A stretch of 43,695 nucleotides of DNA from the NCBI GenBank assembly GCA_001767525.1, contig MELF01000037.1, positions 11,941 through 55,635 of the forward strand, written 5' to 3'. The notes under the pieces were generated by a model. It made no database searches. It was not told where the DNA came from and was given only the letters and a program-made list of their open reading frames with translations. The position numbers and the translations under genes were made by a program. Below, piece after piece: positions 7,991 through 15,188 of the stretch (the first letter of the stretch is position 1; each line of letters opens with the position of its first letter). The stretch is from Acidobacteria bacterium RIFCSPLOWO2_12_FULL_68_19. GTDB taxonomy: Bacteria > Acidobacteriota > Vicinamibacteria > Vicinamibacterales > UBA2999.

Positions 7991-9055
7991 ATGAAGCGTC
8001 TGAATATCCTGCTGGCCGTGGTCGTGGCCGCGGCGGCGTTGTCCACCGCTCCTCTGTCGACCCAGGAGGTCACCGATCCGGCGCGCAACCCGCTGCCGAA
8101 TCCGAATCCGGTCGTCACGAAGGACTGGGGCAAGGTCCCGGGGCGCGTGTGGGGTTCGACGGCCGGCGTCGATGTCGGTCCCGACGGTCGCATCTGGGCG
8201 TACGACCGGTGCGGCGCCAACTCGTGCGACGGCTCGACGCTCGACCCCATCCTCGAGCTCGATCGCGCCAGCGGCACGCTCCTGCGGAGCTTCGGCGGCG
8301 GCCTGTTTGCCTTCCCGCACGGGCTGCACGTCGATCGCGACGGCAACGTCTGGGTGACCGACGGCCAGCGGAGCAAGGACGGGACGAAAGGGCATCAGGT
8401 ATTCAAGTTCAGCCCCGAGGGGAAGGTGCTGCTGACGCTCGGCCGCGCCGGCGTGGCGGGCCGCGGCCCCGACGCCTTCAACGAGCCGAACGACGTCATC
8501 ACGGCGCCAAACGGCGACATCTTCGTGTCGGTTGGCCACAGCGGGCAGAACCCGAATCCGCCGCCCGATACCGACGGCCGAATCGTGAAGTTTACGAAGG
8601 ACGGTAAGTACGTCAAGGAATGGGGGCGGCTCGGCTCCGGCCCCGGCGAGTTCCGCACGCCCCACGCCATGGCGTTCGACTCGCGCGGAAGGCTCTTCGT
8701 CGCCGACCGCGGCAACCACCGCATCCAGATCTTCGATCAGGAGGGGACGCTGCTCGACACGTGGCGTCAATTCAGCCGCGTCAGCGGAGTGTTCATCGAC
8801 CGGAACGACATGCTCTATGCGATCGATTCCGAATCGAATCCGATGCGGCATCCGGAATGGAAGACCGGCATCCGGATCGGGAGCGTGAAGCAAGACAAGG
8901 TGCTGGCGTTCATCCCGCCGCACGCCACAGGGAACTACGAGGGGGCGGCGGGTGAAGGCGTGGCGGTCGATGCCGACGGCAACGTCTACGCGGCCGAGGG
9001 GCCCATCTCGCGCAAGGTGGCGGAGGGGGGGCTGACCAAGTACGCCAAGAAGTAG
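7991..9055 (+). CDS. Secreted NHL-repeat propeller (peptidyl-amidating-lyase-like)
   Basis: 354 residues starting at an ATG behind GGAAGGAGAG, with a Sec signal (1-25). The rest is a six-bladed NHL propeller: blades carry FPHGLHVDRDGNVWVTD, FNEPNDVITAPNGDIFVS, FRTPHAMAFDSRGRLFVADRG and GEGVAVDADGNVYAAE. The closest named family is the peptidyl-alpha-hydroxyglycine alpha-amidating lyase-like group, but bacterial members mostly have no known reaction. It is likely periplasmic. A C-terminal blade ends in GGLTKYAKK. The preceding 63-bp heptamer array sits in its 5-prime leader. Confidence 0.85.
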   Translation: MKRLNILLAVVVAAAALSTAPLSTQEVTDPARNPLPNPNPVVTKDWGKVPGRVWGSTAGVDVGPDGRIWAYDRCGANSCDGSTLDPILELDRASGTLLRSFGGGLFAFPHGLHVDRDGNVWVTDGQRSKDGTKGHQVFKFSPEGKVLLTLGRAGVAGRGPDAFNEPNDVITAPNGDIFVSVGHSGQNPNPPPDTDGRIVKFTKDGKYVKEWGRLGSGPGEFRTPHAMAFDSRGRLFVADRGNHRIQIFDQEGTLLDTWRQFSRVSGVFIDRNDMLYAIDSESNPMRHPEWKTGIRIGSVKQDKVLAFIPPHATGNYEGAAGEGVAVDADGNVYAAEGPISRKVAEGGLTKYAKK

Positions 9056-9059
9056 GCGC

Positions 9060-9101
9060 TGGGCTTCGGGCTTCAGGCCTTGGGTCTACCCAACGCCCAA
9101 G
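9060..9101. repeat. Degenerate heptamer array between convergent genes
   Basis: Six units in strict 7-nt register starting at 9060 (TGGGCTT, then CGGGCTT, with later units ACCCAAC and GCCCAAG). The two halves are roughly reverse complements, so TTGGG at 9080-9084 can pair with CCCAA. This could serve as a two-way terminator for the NHL gene and the minus-strand DUF4159 gene. The 13-mer CCCAACGCCCAAG at 9089-9101 recurs at 43544-43556. Confidence 0.7.
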
Positions 9102-9104
9102 AGT

Positions 9105-9908
9105 TCAGTGCGTAAGCGCGTACAGCACGGCGTTGATGCCGAAGGCGTAGCCGCGCGGGCTGAACGCGTAGAAGTACGAGGGGTCCTCGCCCTCGCGCTC
9201 CCACGAGTCGGCGATGTCGGTGTTGTGCGTCATCAGCACCATCAGCCGTCCATCGCCGTCGGCGACAGCCTTGACCTGCGGCACCGCGCTGTCCGCGCCC
9301 TGCTCCGAGGTCCGGCCGCCGGAGCGCAGGAAGAAGCCGATATTCGGGATCTGCGGGATCTCGGTGACCTCGAACTGCGTGCGGAACAGCTCGTGCCCGA
9401 GCGGCAGATCGACGATCGGGTACTGGTCCGCCGGCAGCACCTTGCGAAACTCGCGCACCCAGTGCTGCCACTGGTACGTCCCCCACGAGTCGTCTGTCCA
9501 GAGGAAGCCGCCCTTTTCCAGGTAGAGGCGCAGCCGGGCCGCCTCCTCCTCCTGGAAGGACGCGCTGCCGGGCGCTGACATGATTACCAGCGGGCACTGG
9601 AAGAGCTCTTCTCCCCCAGGGCGTACGAGCAGGTGGTTTGGAGCGCCCGTGCTGTTCTTACTGACCAGGATCTTGGTGAGTTCCGACAGCCGGACCGAGA
9701 GGTTGATGTCCGCCATCGGATAGTCGGTCCGCCAGCTGCCGCCCCAGCCGTTCATGGCCGGGCGGTACATCATGCGGCAGTAGTGGAACCGACCATCGAA
9801 GTCGCGGTCTGTGGCGACGCGGGATCCGAAGAACCCGCGTCCGAACTGGGCGTGCGCCGCGACGGCGCACGCCACGGCCAGCACTGCCGCCAGGCCGAGG
9901 TGGCGCAT
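9105..9908 (-). CDS. Secreted DUF4159 protein (copy 1)
   Basis: 267 residues with a Sec signal (1-20, AAHAQ). The DUF4159 domain fills the rest: FHYCRMMYRPAMNGWGGSW, RTDYPMADINLSVRLSELTK, LEKGGFLWTDDSWGTYQWQ, VTEIPQIPNIGFFLRSGG and LMTHNTDIADSWEREGEDP, ending FGINAVLYALTH. The domain resembles ThuA/glutamine-amidotransferase-like folds and often accompanies secreted metabolic enzymes and MoxR/DUF58 loci; its function is unknown. A second copy lies at 33193-34029. TAGACT is six bases upstream of the ATG with no ribosome binding site, so the mRNA is probably leaderless. Confidence 0.85.
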   Translation of the reverse strand: MRHLGLAAVLAVACAVAAHAQFGRGFFGSRVATDRDFDGRFHYCRMMYRPAMNGWGGSWRTDYPMADINLSVRLSELTKILVSKNSTGAPNHLLVRPGGEELFQCPLVIMSAPGSASFQEEEAARLRLYLEKGGFLWTDDSWGTYQWQHWVREFRKVLPADQYPIVDLPLGHELFRTQFEVTEIPQIPNIGFFLRSGGRTSEQGADSAVPQVKAVADGDGRLMVLMTHNTDIADSWEREGEDPSYFYAFSPRGYAFGINAVLYALTH

Positions 9909-9933
9909 GGCGACAGTCTAGCGCGATTCGAGG

Positions 9934-10257
9934 TTACCAGCGCGCTTCGCGCTTTGGACGCCCGAAGCCGCCGCTGCGGCCGCCACCGCCGCCGCCGGCG
10001 TAGCCGCCGCTGCGCCGCTCCTGCGGCCGGGCCTCGTTGACCGTCAGGCGACGTCCCTCGAACTCCTTCTGATCGAGCGTTTCGCACGCCGCGCGCCCCT
10101 GGTCGTCGGCCATTTCGACGAATCCGAAGCCGCGTGACCGCCCGGTCTCGCGATCGCGGACCAGATGGACCGATTCGACGGCGCCGAGCGGCGCGAACAG
10201 CTGCTCGAGCTGTGTTTCATCGGTGGTGAACGACAGATTTCCTACATAGATTCGCAT
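9934..10257 (-). CDS. RRM-domain RNA-binding protein with Gly-rich tail
   Basis: 107 residues. One RNA recognition motif occupies 1-80 with RNP2 IYVGNL (3-8) and RNP1 RGFGFVEM (42-49), including the aromatic residues that stack on RNA bases. A Gly/Arg-rich tail (about 84-107) follows. Small bacterial RRM proteins of this Rbp type are often cold-induced and bind single-stranded RNA. An upstream leader of more than 100 nt on the minus strand, with a TATAGT box near 10370 and AAGGA before the ATG, fits post-transcriptional control. It lies 25 bases upstream of the DUF4159 gene on the same strand, though the latter has its own TAGACT box. Confidence 0.93.
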   Translation of the reverse strand: MRIYVGNLSFTTDETQLEQLFAPLGAVESVHLVRDRETGRSRGFGFVEMADDQGRAACETLDQKEFEGRRLTVNEARPQERRSGGYAGGGGGGRSGGFGRPKREARW

Positions 10258-10410
10258 CGCACGTTCCTTCGTGAAAGGTTGGAAGCAGCAAACTTGGAAG
10301 ACTTCTGGAAGCGTGCAGGAATCAGGCTGACGCAGGCAGAACCAACTCGGCGGGATCCAACAGTGACCCCCCTACTATAGCAGGTTTTCGTTTAGGATAG
10401 AGGCCCTTTG

Positions 10411-11898
10411 GTGACCGCATCCACCGACGAGCCACTCCCCATCGAAGCGCGGTCCGGCCTCGACCCCTGGACGAAGGCCGAGCTGCCGCTCGCACCGACA
10501 CCGCACGGCCTCGGCTGGTTCAAGGCGGTCGGGCCCGGCATCATCGTCCTCGGCGTGTCGATCGGCAGCGGCGAGTTCCTGCTCGGCCCCGCGGCATTCG
10601 TCCGGCACGGGCTGTCGCTCCTCTGGGTCGTCGGCATCGCCGTCTACTTCCAGACGATCTTCAACACCGAGCTGATGCGCTACACGCTGGCGACTGGCGA
10701 ACCGGTGTTCACCGGCTTCATGCGCACGCGCCCCTCGTCGACGTTCTGGGCCTGGGTGTACTCGATCCTCTACTTCCTGCACGTCGGGTGGCCCGGATGG
10801 GCGGGGGCGGCGGCCGGCGCGATCTTCTTCCTGTTCACCCGGAGGCTCGCTGCGGCGGCCGACGCCAACACGATCTACCTGATCGGTGTCGGCGCGTTCC
10901 TCGTCTGCGCCGCGATCCTGACGTTCGGCCGGCGGATCGAGCGGACGCTCGAACTGCTCAATTGGATTCTGGTCGCCGCCATCCTGTCCAGCTTTCTCGT
11001 GCTCGCCCTGCTCTTCGTGCCGAGCGGGACGTGGGCGGCCGGGGTGCTCGGCCTCAGCGGCTTCGATCTGACGCGCGGCACGTTCGACTTCTTCCCGGTA
11101 GGCGCGGATCTCTTCCTGCTCGGCGCGCTCGTGGCCTACTCGGGCGCCGGCGGGGTCACCAATATCGTGCTCTCGAATTGGGCGCGCGACCGCGGATACG
11201 GCATGAGCGAGCGTGTCGGCTACATTCCGTGCGCGGTGGGCGGCCAGAAGGTGAATCTCGCGCACAACGGCTTCATCTTCGACGGCACTCCGGAGGAGAT
11301 GCGCCGGTGGCGCGGCTGGTGGCGGATCATCAGCGCCGATCAGTGGGGTGTCTTCTGCGCCGGGGCGATCCTCGGGATGATTCTGCCGGCGATGATCTAC
11401 GTCACGTTCCTGGCGCGCGGCACCGACATCCAGGGGCTCGGCATCGCGGCGGCGCTCGCCCAGGCGATCAGCGGCACCGGCGGCGCGCTGCTCGGCGGCG
11501 CCATCGCCTTCCTGGGCGCCTGGGTGCTGTTCAAGACGCAGCTCGATCAGCTCGAGGGGATGGTCCGCGCGATCACCGACATCCTGTGGACCGGCAGCAG
11601 CCGGCTGCGCGGCTGGCGCGGCGGCGACGTGCGGGTCGTCTATTACGGCGTGCTCGCCGTGGTCGTCCTCTGGGGGATCGTCGCGCTCCGGATGGCGCAG
11701 CCGTTCTTCCTCATCCAGGTCGGCGCCAACATGGCCGGCTTCGTGCTCGTGGTGGGGGCGATTCATCTGCTGTACCTGAACACGCGGCTGCTGCCGCCGC
11801 ACATCCGCCCGCCCATGTGGCGGCGCGTCATGCTGGTGGCGATGGCGCTCTTCTACGGCTTCTTCGTCGTCCGGTCGTTCGCCTCCCTGTTGGCGTAG
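10411..11898 (+). CDS. Nramp-family-like membrane transporter lacking the DPGN motif
   Basis: About 495 residues with roughly 11-12 membrane segments. After a soluble start (ending WTKAELPLAPTPHGLGWFKAV) comes GPGIIVLGVSIGSGEFLLGP, which aligns with TM1 of Nramp metal carriers but has GSGE where Mn/Fe carriers have DPGN. The MPH motif of TM6 is also absent; the corresponding region reads LVAYSGAGGVTNI. This matches a divergent Nramp-like subgroup whose substrate may not be Mn or Fe. The start is GTG at 10411 or an adjacent TTG at 10408. TAGGAT is 12 bases upstream of the GTG. It is divergent from the RRM gene. Confidence 0.8.
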   Translation: MTASTDEPLPIEARSGLDPWTKAELPLAPTPHGLGWFKAVGPGIIVLGVSIGSGEFLLGPAAFVRHGLSLLWVVGIAVYFQTIFNTELMRYTLATGEPVFTGFMRTRPSSTFWAWVYSILYFLHVGWPGWAGAAAGAIFFLFTRRLAAAADANTIYLIGVGAFLVCAAILTFGRRIERTLELLNWILVAAILSSFLVLALLFVPSGTWAAGVLGLSGFDLTRGTFDFFPVGADLFLLGALVAYSGAGGVTNIVLSNWARDRGYGMSERVGYIPCAVGGQKVNLAHNGFIFDGTPEEMRRWRGWWRIISADQWGVFCAGAILGMILPAMIYVTFLARGTDIQGLGIAAALAQAISGTGGALLGGAIAFLGAWVLFKTQLDQLEGMVRAITDILWTGSSRLRGWRGGDVRVVYYGVLAVVVLWGIVALRMAQPFFLIQVGANMAGFVLVVGAIHLLYLNTRLLPPHIRPPMWRRVMLVAMALFYGFFVVRSFASLLA

Positions 11899-11922
11899 CC
11901 CGCGGAGAGGCCCCGCCCTACA

Positions 11923-11928
11923 TATAAT
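11923..11928 (+). promoter_or_regulatory. Consensus -10 box, leaderless configuration
   Basis: TATAAT lies seven bases before the ATG at 11936. Transcription starting 6-8 bases after the box would begin at or next to the ATG. No -35 element or ribosome binding site is evident. Confidence 0.5.
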
Positions 11929-11935
11929 GGCGCGC

Positions 11936-11986
11936 ATGGCGAAGAACGGCCTGACGCGGCGGCGGATGCTCGAGACGGCGGGCTGA
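11936..11986 (+). pseudogene. Tat signal peptide of the MmgE/PrpD gene, cut off by TGA
   Basis: ATG 11936 encodes MAKNGLTRRRMLETAG and then TGA at 11984-11986. The same frame continues as LVAAAGLPASVSAGQSA into the MmgE/PrpD protein. With any sense codon in place of the TGA this is a textbook Tat leader (RRRMLE, hydrophobic core, A-x-A site). A single GGA-to-TGA change would explain the break. Confidence 0.7.
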
Positions 11987-11989
11987 CTG

Positions 11990-13408
11990 GTGGCGGCGGC
12001 GGGCCTTCCCGCGAGCGTGAGCGCCGGCCAGAGCGCGACCCGCCCCGGGTCGGCCGACGTCACCGGCCGTCTGGCGCGCTACATGGTCGCCTCGCGCGAG
12101 GGGAGCCTCCCGCCCGACGTGGTGCGGGAAGCGAAGCACCGCATCCTCGATACCCTCGGCGCGATCGTCTCGGGCGCGCGCATGACGCCGGGCGAGGCGG
12201 CCATCCGCTTCATCCGGACGCAGGGAGGCACCCCCGAGGCCTCGGTCATGACGACCGACATCAGGACAACCGCGACCAACGCCGCGCTCGCCAACGGGAT
12301 GTTCGCGCACGCGGACGAAACAGACGACTTCGAGCCGGTCACCAAGGCGCACCCCGGGTGCGCGGTCGTGCCGGCGGCGCTGGCGGTCGCCGAGCGCGAG
12401 GGACGCTCGGGGACCGAGTTCCTGCGGGCGGTCGTGCTCGGCTACGACCTCTGCTGCCGGTTCCTCATGGCGCTCGGCCCCGACCACGTCCGCGCGACCC
12501 ATCGGGCCGCGGAGGGAACGAGCGCCACCTTCGGCGCCGTCGGCGCCGCGGCCGCGCTGGCGCGCCTCGACGAGGAGCGGACGCGCTACGCGCTCTCCTA
12601 CGCCGCGCAGCAGGTGTCGGGGCTCTGGAGCTGGGTCCGCGACAACGAGCACATCGAGAAGGCGTTCGACTTCGGCGGCATGGGGGCGCGCAATGGCGTC
12701 AGCGCGGCGCTCATGGTGCAGTCGGGGTTCACCGGCGTCCGGGAAGTGCTCGACGGCGAGCACAACATGATCCAGGCGCTCTCCACGGAGCCGAAGCCGG
12801 AGGAGATGGTGGCCGGCCTCGGCACACGCTTCTTCGTCACCGAGACCGCCATCAAGACGTTCTCGGTCGGCTATCCGATCCAGGCGCCGCTCGACGCGCT
12901 GCTGACGCTGCGGCGCCAGCACGGCCTGACCGCCGAGAACGTCGAGCGCGTCGTGGCCCGCCTTCCCGAGGACGGCGCCAACGTCGTCAACGGACGCGCG
13001 ATGCCCGACGTCAACATCCAGTACGTGCTCGCCGTCGGCCTGCTCGACGGCACCGTGTCGTTCGCCGACAGCCATTCCTTCGAGCGGATGAAGGATCCGC
13101 GGGTCATGGCGGTGATGAAGCGTGTGGAGCTCGTGGCCGACCGGTCGCTCGTGGTGCCCGAGGCGCCGCGCAGCGGTCTGGTCGAGGTCGCGCTCCGGGA
13201 CGGGAGGCGCGTCAGCCACTTCACCCGCCACGCGCCGGGGACGAAGGAGAATCCGGTTGACACCGAGGGGATCAACGCGAAGGTGCGCGATCTGATGGCG
13301 CCGGTAATCGGCCGGCAGCGGACCGAAGACGTGATCCGGCGCGTGCACGCCATCGAGCAGATGGCGAACGTGCGGGATTTCGTCCGATCACTTCTTGCAG
13401 CGGGCTGA
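11990..13408 (+). CDS. MmgE/PrpD family protein (2-methylcitrate-dehydratase-like)
   Basis: 472 residues from GTG 11990, which lies three bases after the TGA that ends the in-frame Tat leader. The all-alpha MmgE/PrpD domain begins about residue 24 (RLARYMVASREGSLPPDVV, then LDTLGAIVSGARMTPGEAA) with HADETDDFEP and HPGCAVVPAALAVAEREG as conserved pocket motifs. The C-terminal lid domain runs from about 270 (FSVGYPIQAPLDALLTLR) to the end. Relatives include 2-methylcitrate dehydratase and cis-aconitate decarboxylase; exported versions of unknown substrate occur in acidobacteria. If translation uses the GTG, the protein would stay in the cytoplasm. Confidence 0.88.
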   Translation: MAAAGLPASVSAGQSATRPGSADVTGRLARYMVASREGSLPPDVVREAKHRILDTLGAIVSGARMTPGEAAIRFIRTQGGTPEASVMTTDIRTTATNAALANGMFAHADETDDFEPVTKAHPGCAVVPAALAVAEREGRSGTEFLRAVVLGYDLCCRFLMALGPDHVRATHRAAEGTSATFGAVGAAAALARLDEERTRYALSYAAQQVSGLWSWVRDNEHIEKAFDFGGMGARNGVSAALMVQSGFTGVREVLDGEHNMIQALSTEPKPEEMVAGLGTRFFVTETAIKTFSVGYPIQAPLDALLTLRRQHGLTAENVERVVARLPEDGANVVNGRAMPDVNIQYVLAVGLLDGTVSFADSHSFERMKDPRVMAVMKRVELVADRSLVVPEAPRSGLVEVALRDGRRVSHFTRHAPGTKENPVDTEGINAKVRDLMAPVIGRQRTEDVIRRVHAIEQMANVRDFVRSLLAAG

Positions 13409-13424
13409 GCCCTTCCCTCAGCCC
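13402..13424. terminator. Bidirectional hairpin between MmgE and the M48 protease
   Basis: GGGCTGAG at 13402-13409 pairs perfectly with CTCAGCCC at 13417-13424 across a 7-nt loop. The MmgE stop codon is inside the left arm, and the convergent protease gene ends at 13435. Confidence 0.55.
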
Positions 13425-13434
13425 TGGCGGCGGC

Positions 13435-14844
13435 TCATTCCAGGATCTCGACCGATTCCAGCACACGAGTGAAGGCGTTTCGGTACACGCCGGCTTCATC
13501 CTGCGGCGCCACTCCGACCACGTACAGCAGGCTGCCATCCCTCAGGTGTACGGCCGATACCGACACGTATTCGAACTGTCCCGTTACCGGCGACACGTTG
13601 GATGCCGTCGTCGTGACACCGGGCCGGCCGCCCAGCGTCACCTGCTGGAACGCAGGCGTCCAGGTGAAGTACCCGTTGCCCCGTCCGAAGGCCGTCAGCA
13701 GCGTCTGGAGGTCTCCACGGGGATCGCTCGTGAGGCTCCGCGCCACGCCGATCTGCAAACCGTGCGTGGCGGCAAACGGTACGTCCGGCGAGCTGAGGTA
13801 CGCCCCGTCGGGCGAGAAGACCACTGTGTTGCCCATCGGCAGCCGCCGCCAGTTGAGCGGCACGCTCACGCGCAGCAGGTCCCCGGCGGCGGCAGGTTGA
13901 GAAACTCCTGACGGCGCCAGGATGCCGCGTCCGATGCGGGCGAGCGGCGCCTGGCGCCCGTGCGGAGCCTCGCCGATGTTGCGTCCCGAAGGCCAGGCCC
14001 GGAGCCGCGCCTGAACGACGGCGAGCGCCGGCGACAGCGGGTCCACCGCCGCCTCCTGAAGCGTTGTACTCGCGCTGCCGAGCCCTTGAAGGGAGCCGCC
14101 CTCGCCACCATCGATCGAGGTGGGATGGCTCCGGATCCAGCCAGGTCCTCCCCGCAGCACCTCGAGCGAGATCGCCTGCAGCATCGTGGTCAACGCCTGC
14201 GAGTTGTACCCGCCGCGTCGCATGATTCGTTCGGAGACGAAGTGAGCCTGGCGCTCGTGCTCGGCGCGGTGGGTCAAGAAGTACGCCGTTGCGCCGTACT
14301 GCACGCCCCGATCGAGCGTTCCCGTGGCATGCGCGCTGAAGGTTTCGCCGATGAGCCGGCCGGTGATGGCGCCAAGCTGATACCGCTCGCCTTCGCTCAC
14401 CTGGGTCGTGCCGTGGCGAAGCGCCACGTGGCTGAACTCGTGCGCAATCAGCCCCGCCAGCGCGGCCTCGCTCGGCGCCACGTCGACCATCCCGCGGCTG
14501 ATGAAGACGGGGCCGCCAGGCAGCGCGACGGTCGTGAGGTCGTCGTCGTTCAGCACCCACACCGTGTAGTCGAACCCGGGATGAACGAATTCGGCCGGCA
14601 CCGCCGCCCGCAGCCGTCGTCCGAGCGCCCGGACGTAGACGTCGGCGCTTCCGTCGGCCACCATCGCCAGATGCCTGCGGATGGCGGCAGCGGCCTCGCG
14701 TCCGAGGACCGCTTCGTCGGCGAGCGTATAAGTGGAGCTTCGTGCCGGAGACGGCGCCTGCCGCGCCGCGGCGCCCGCCGGCAGCAGTGCGTGGCCTACG
14801 ACCAGCACCAGCAGCCATCCCCGCACGGAGGCGGCAACCATCAC
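13435..14844 (-). CDS. Secreted M48-family metalloprotease with C-terminal extension
   Basis: 469 residues with a signal peptide (about 1-28). The zinc peptidase domain carries NDDDLTTVALPGGPVFISRG and the HExxH motif H135-E-F-S-H139. The third ligand is probably Glu195 in THRAEHERQAH, where the usual EYEAD continuation is altered, with Gln at the usual Asp position. The C-terminal half (about 250-469) is a separate beta-rich domain seen in BepA-like and stress-associated exported M48 proteins. The likely role is periplasmic protein quality control. Two starts are possible: GTG 14844 or ATG 14841. TACGCT is eight bases upstream of the GTG. Confidence 0.87.
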   Translation of the reverse strand: MMVAASVRGWLLVLVVGHALLPAGAAARQAPSPARSSTYTLADEAVLGREAAAAIRRHLAMVADGSADVYVRALGRRLRAAVPAEFVHPGFDYTVWVLNDDDLTTVALPGGPVFISRGMVDVAPSEAALAGLIAHEFSHVALRHGTTQVSEGERYQLGAITGRLIGETFSAHATGTLDRGVQYGATAYFLTHRAEHERQAHFVSERIMRRGGYNSQALTTMLQAISLEVLRGGPGWIRSHPTSIDGGEGGSLQGLGSASTTLQEAAVDPLSPALAVVQARLRAWPSGRNIGEAPHGRQAPLARIGRGILAPSGVSQPAAAGDLLRVSVPLNWRRLPMGNTVVFSPDGAYLSSPDVPFAATHGLQIGVARSLTSDPRGDLQTLLTAFGRGNGYFTWTPAFQQVTLGGRPGVTTTASNVSPVTGQFEYVSVSAVHLRDGSLLYVVGVAPQDEAGVYRNAFTRVLESVEILE

Positions 14845-15096
14845 CCTCTATTAGCGTATTGCAAAGAGGTCACCAACCAGGACTGTCTTGCGGCGGCAAG
14901 CCTGTGCGTCGCGCCCGAGAGAGACCCACGAAGATCGGGGAATTTTCGGTGGAGAATCCCGATGCCGAGACGTGTCGTCGCCGGCCTGGTCCAGGCGGCC
15001 GCCCCGTTGAGCGACCCCGCCCTGCCGATCGACAAAGTCCGCCAGGCGGCCATCGACGTGCACATTCGTTCCTGCGCCGGAGTACGCGATCATGAT

Positions 15097-15118
15097 GCCG
15101 GGCCCAAGGGGACCCGGC
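15097..15118 (+). promoter_or_regulatory. GC hairpin 1 upstream of the class III aminotransferase
   Basis: GCCGGG at 15097-15102 pairs with CCCGGC at 15113-15118, with extra CC/GG pairing inside the loop after a C-A mismatch. Confidence 0.4.
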
Positions 15119-15153
15119 CCACGTGGCATCCACGAACCCCCGATAGGACGCAG

Positions 15154-15175
15154 GGCGGGTCCTTTTGGACCCGCC
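15154..15175 (+). promoter_or_regulatory. GC hairpin 2 next to the aminotransferase ribosome binding site
   Basis: GGCGGGTCC at 15154-15162 and GGACCCGCC at 15167-15175 form a perfect 9-bp stem closed by TTTT. The CGGAG ribosome binding site begins five bases after the stem and the ATG is at 15189. The stem lacks a trailing U-run, so it is either the end of the preceding transcript or a structure affecting initiation. Confidence 0.5.
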
Positions 15176-15188
15176 GGATCGGAGATGC

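Noticed and set aside
10261-10310. Further heptamer array in the RRM leader (several TGGAAG copies)
   Set aside because: Spacings of the copies are about 15 and 12, not multiples of seven.
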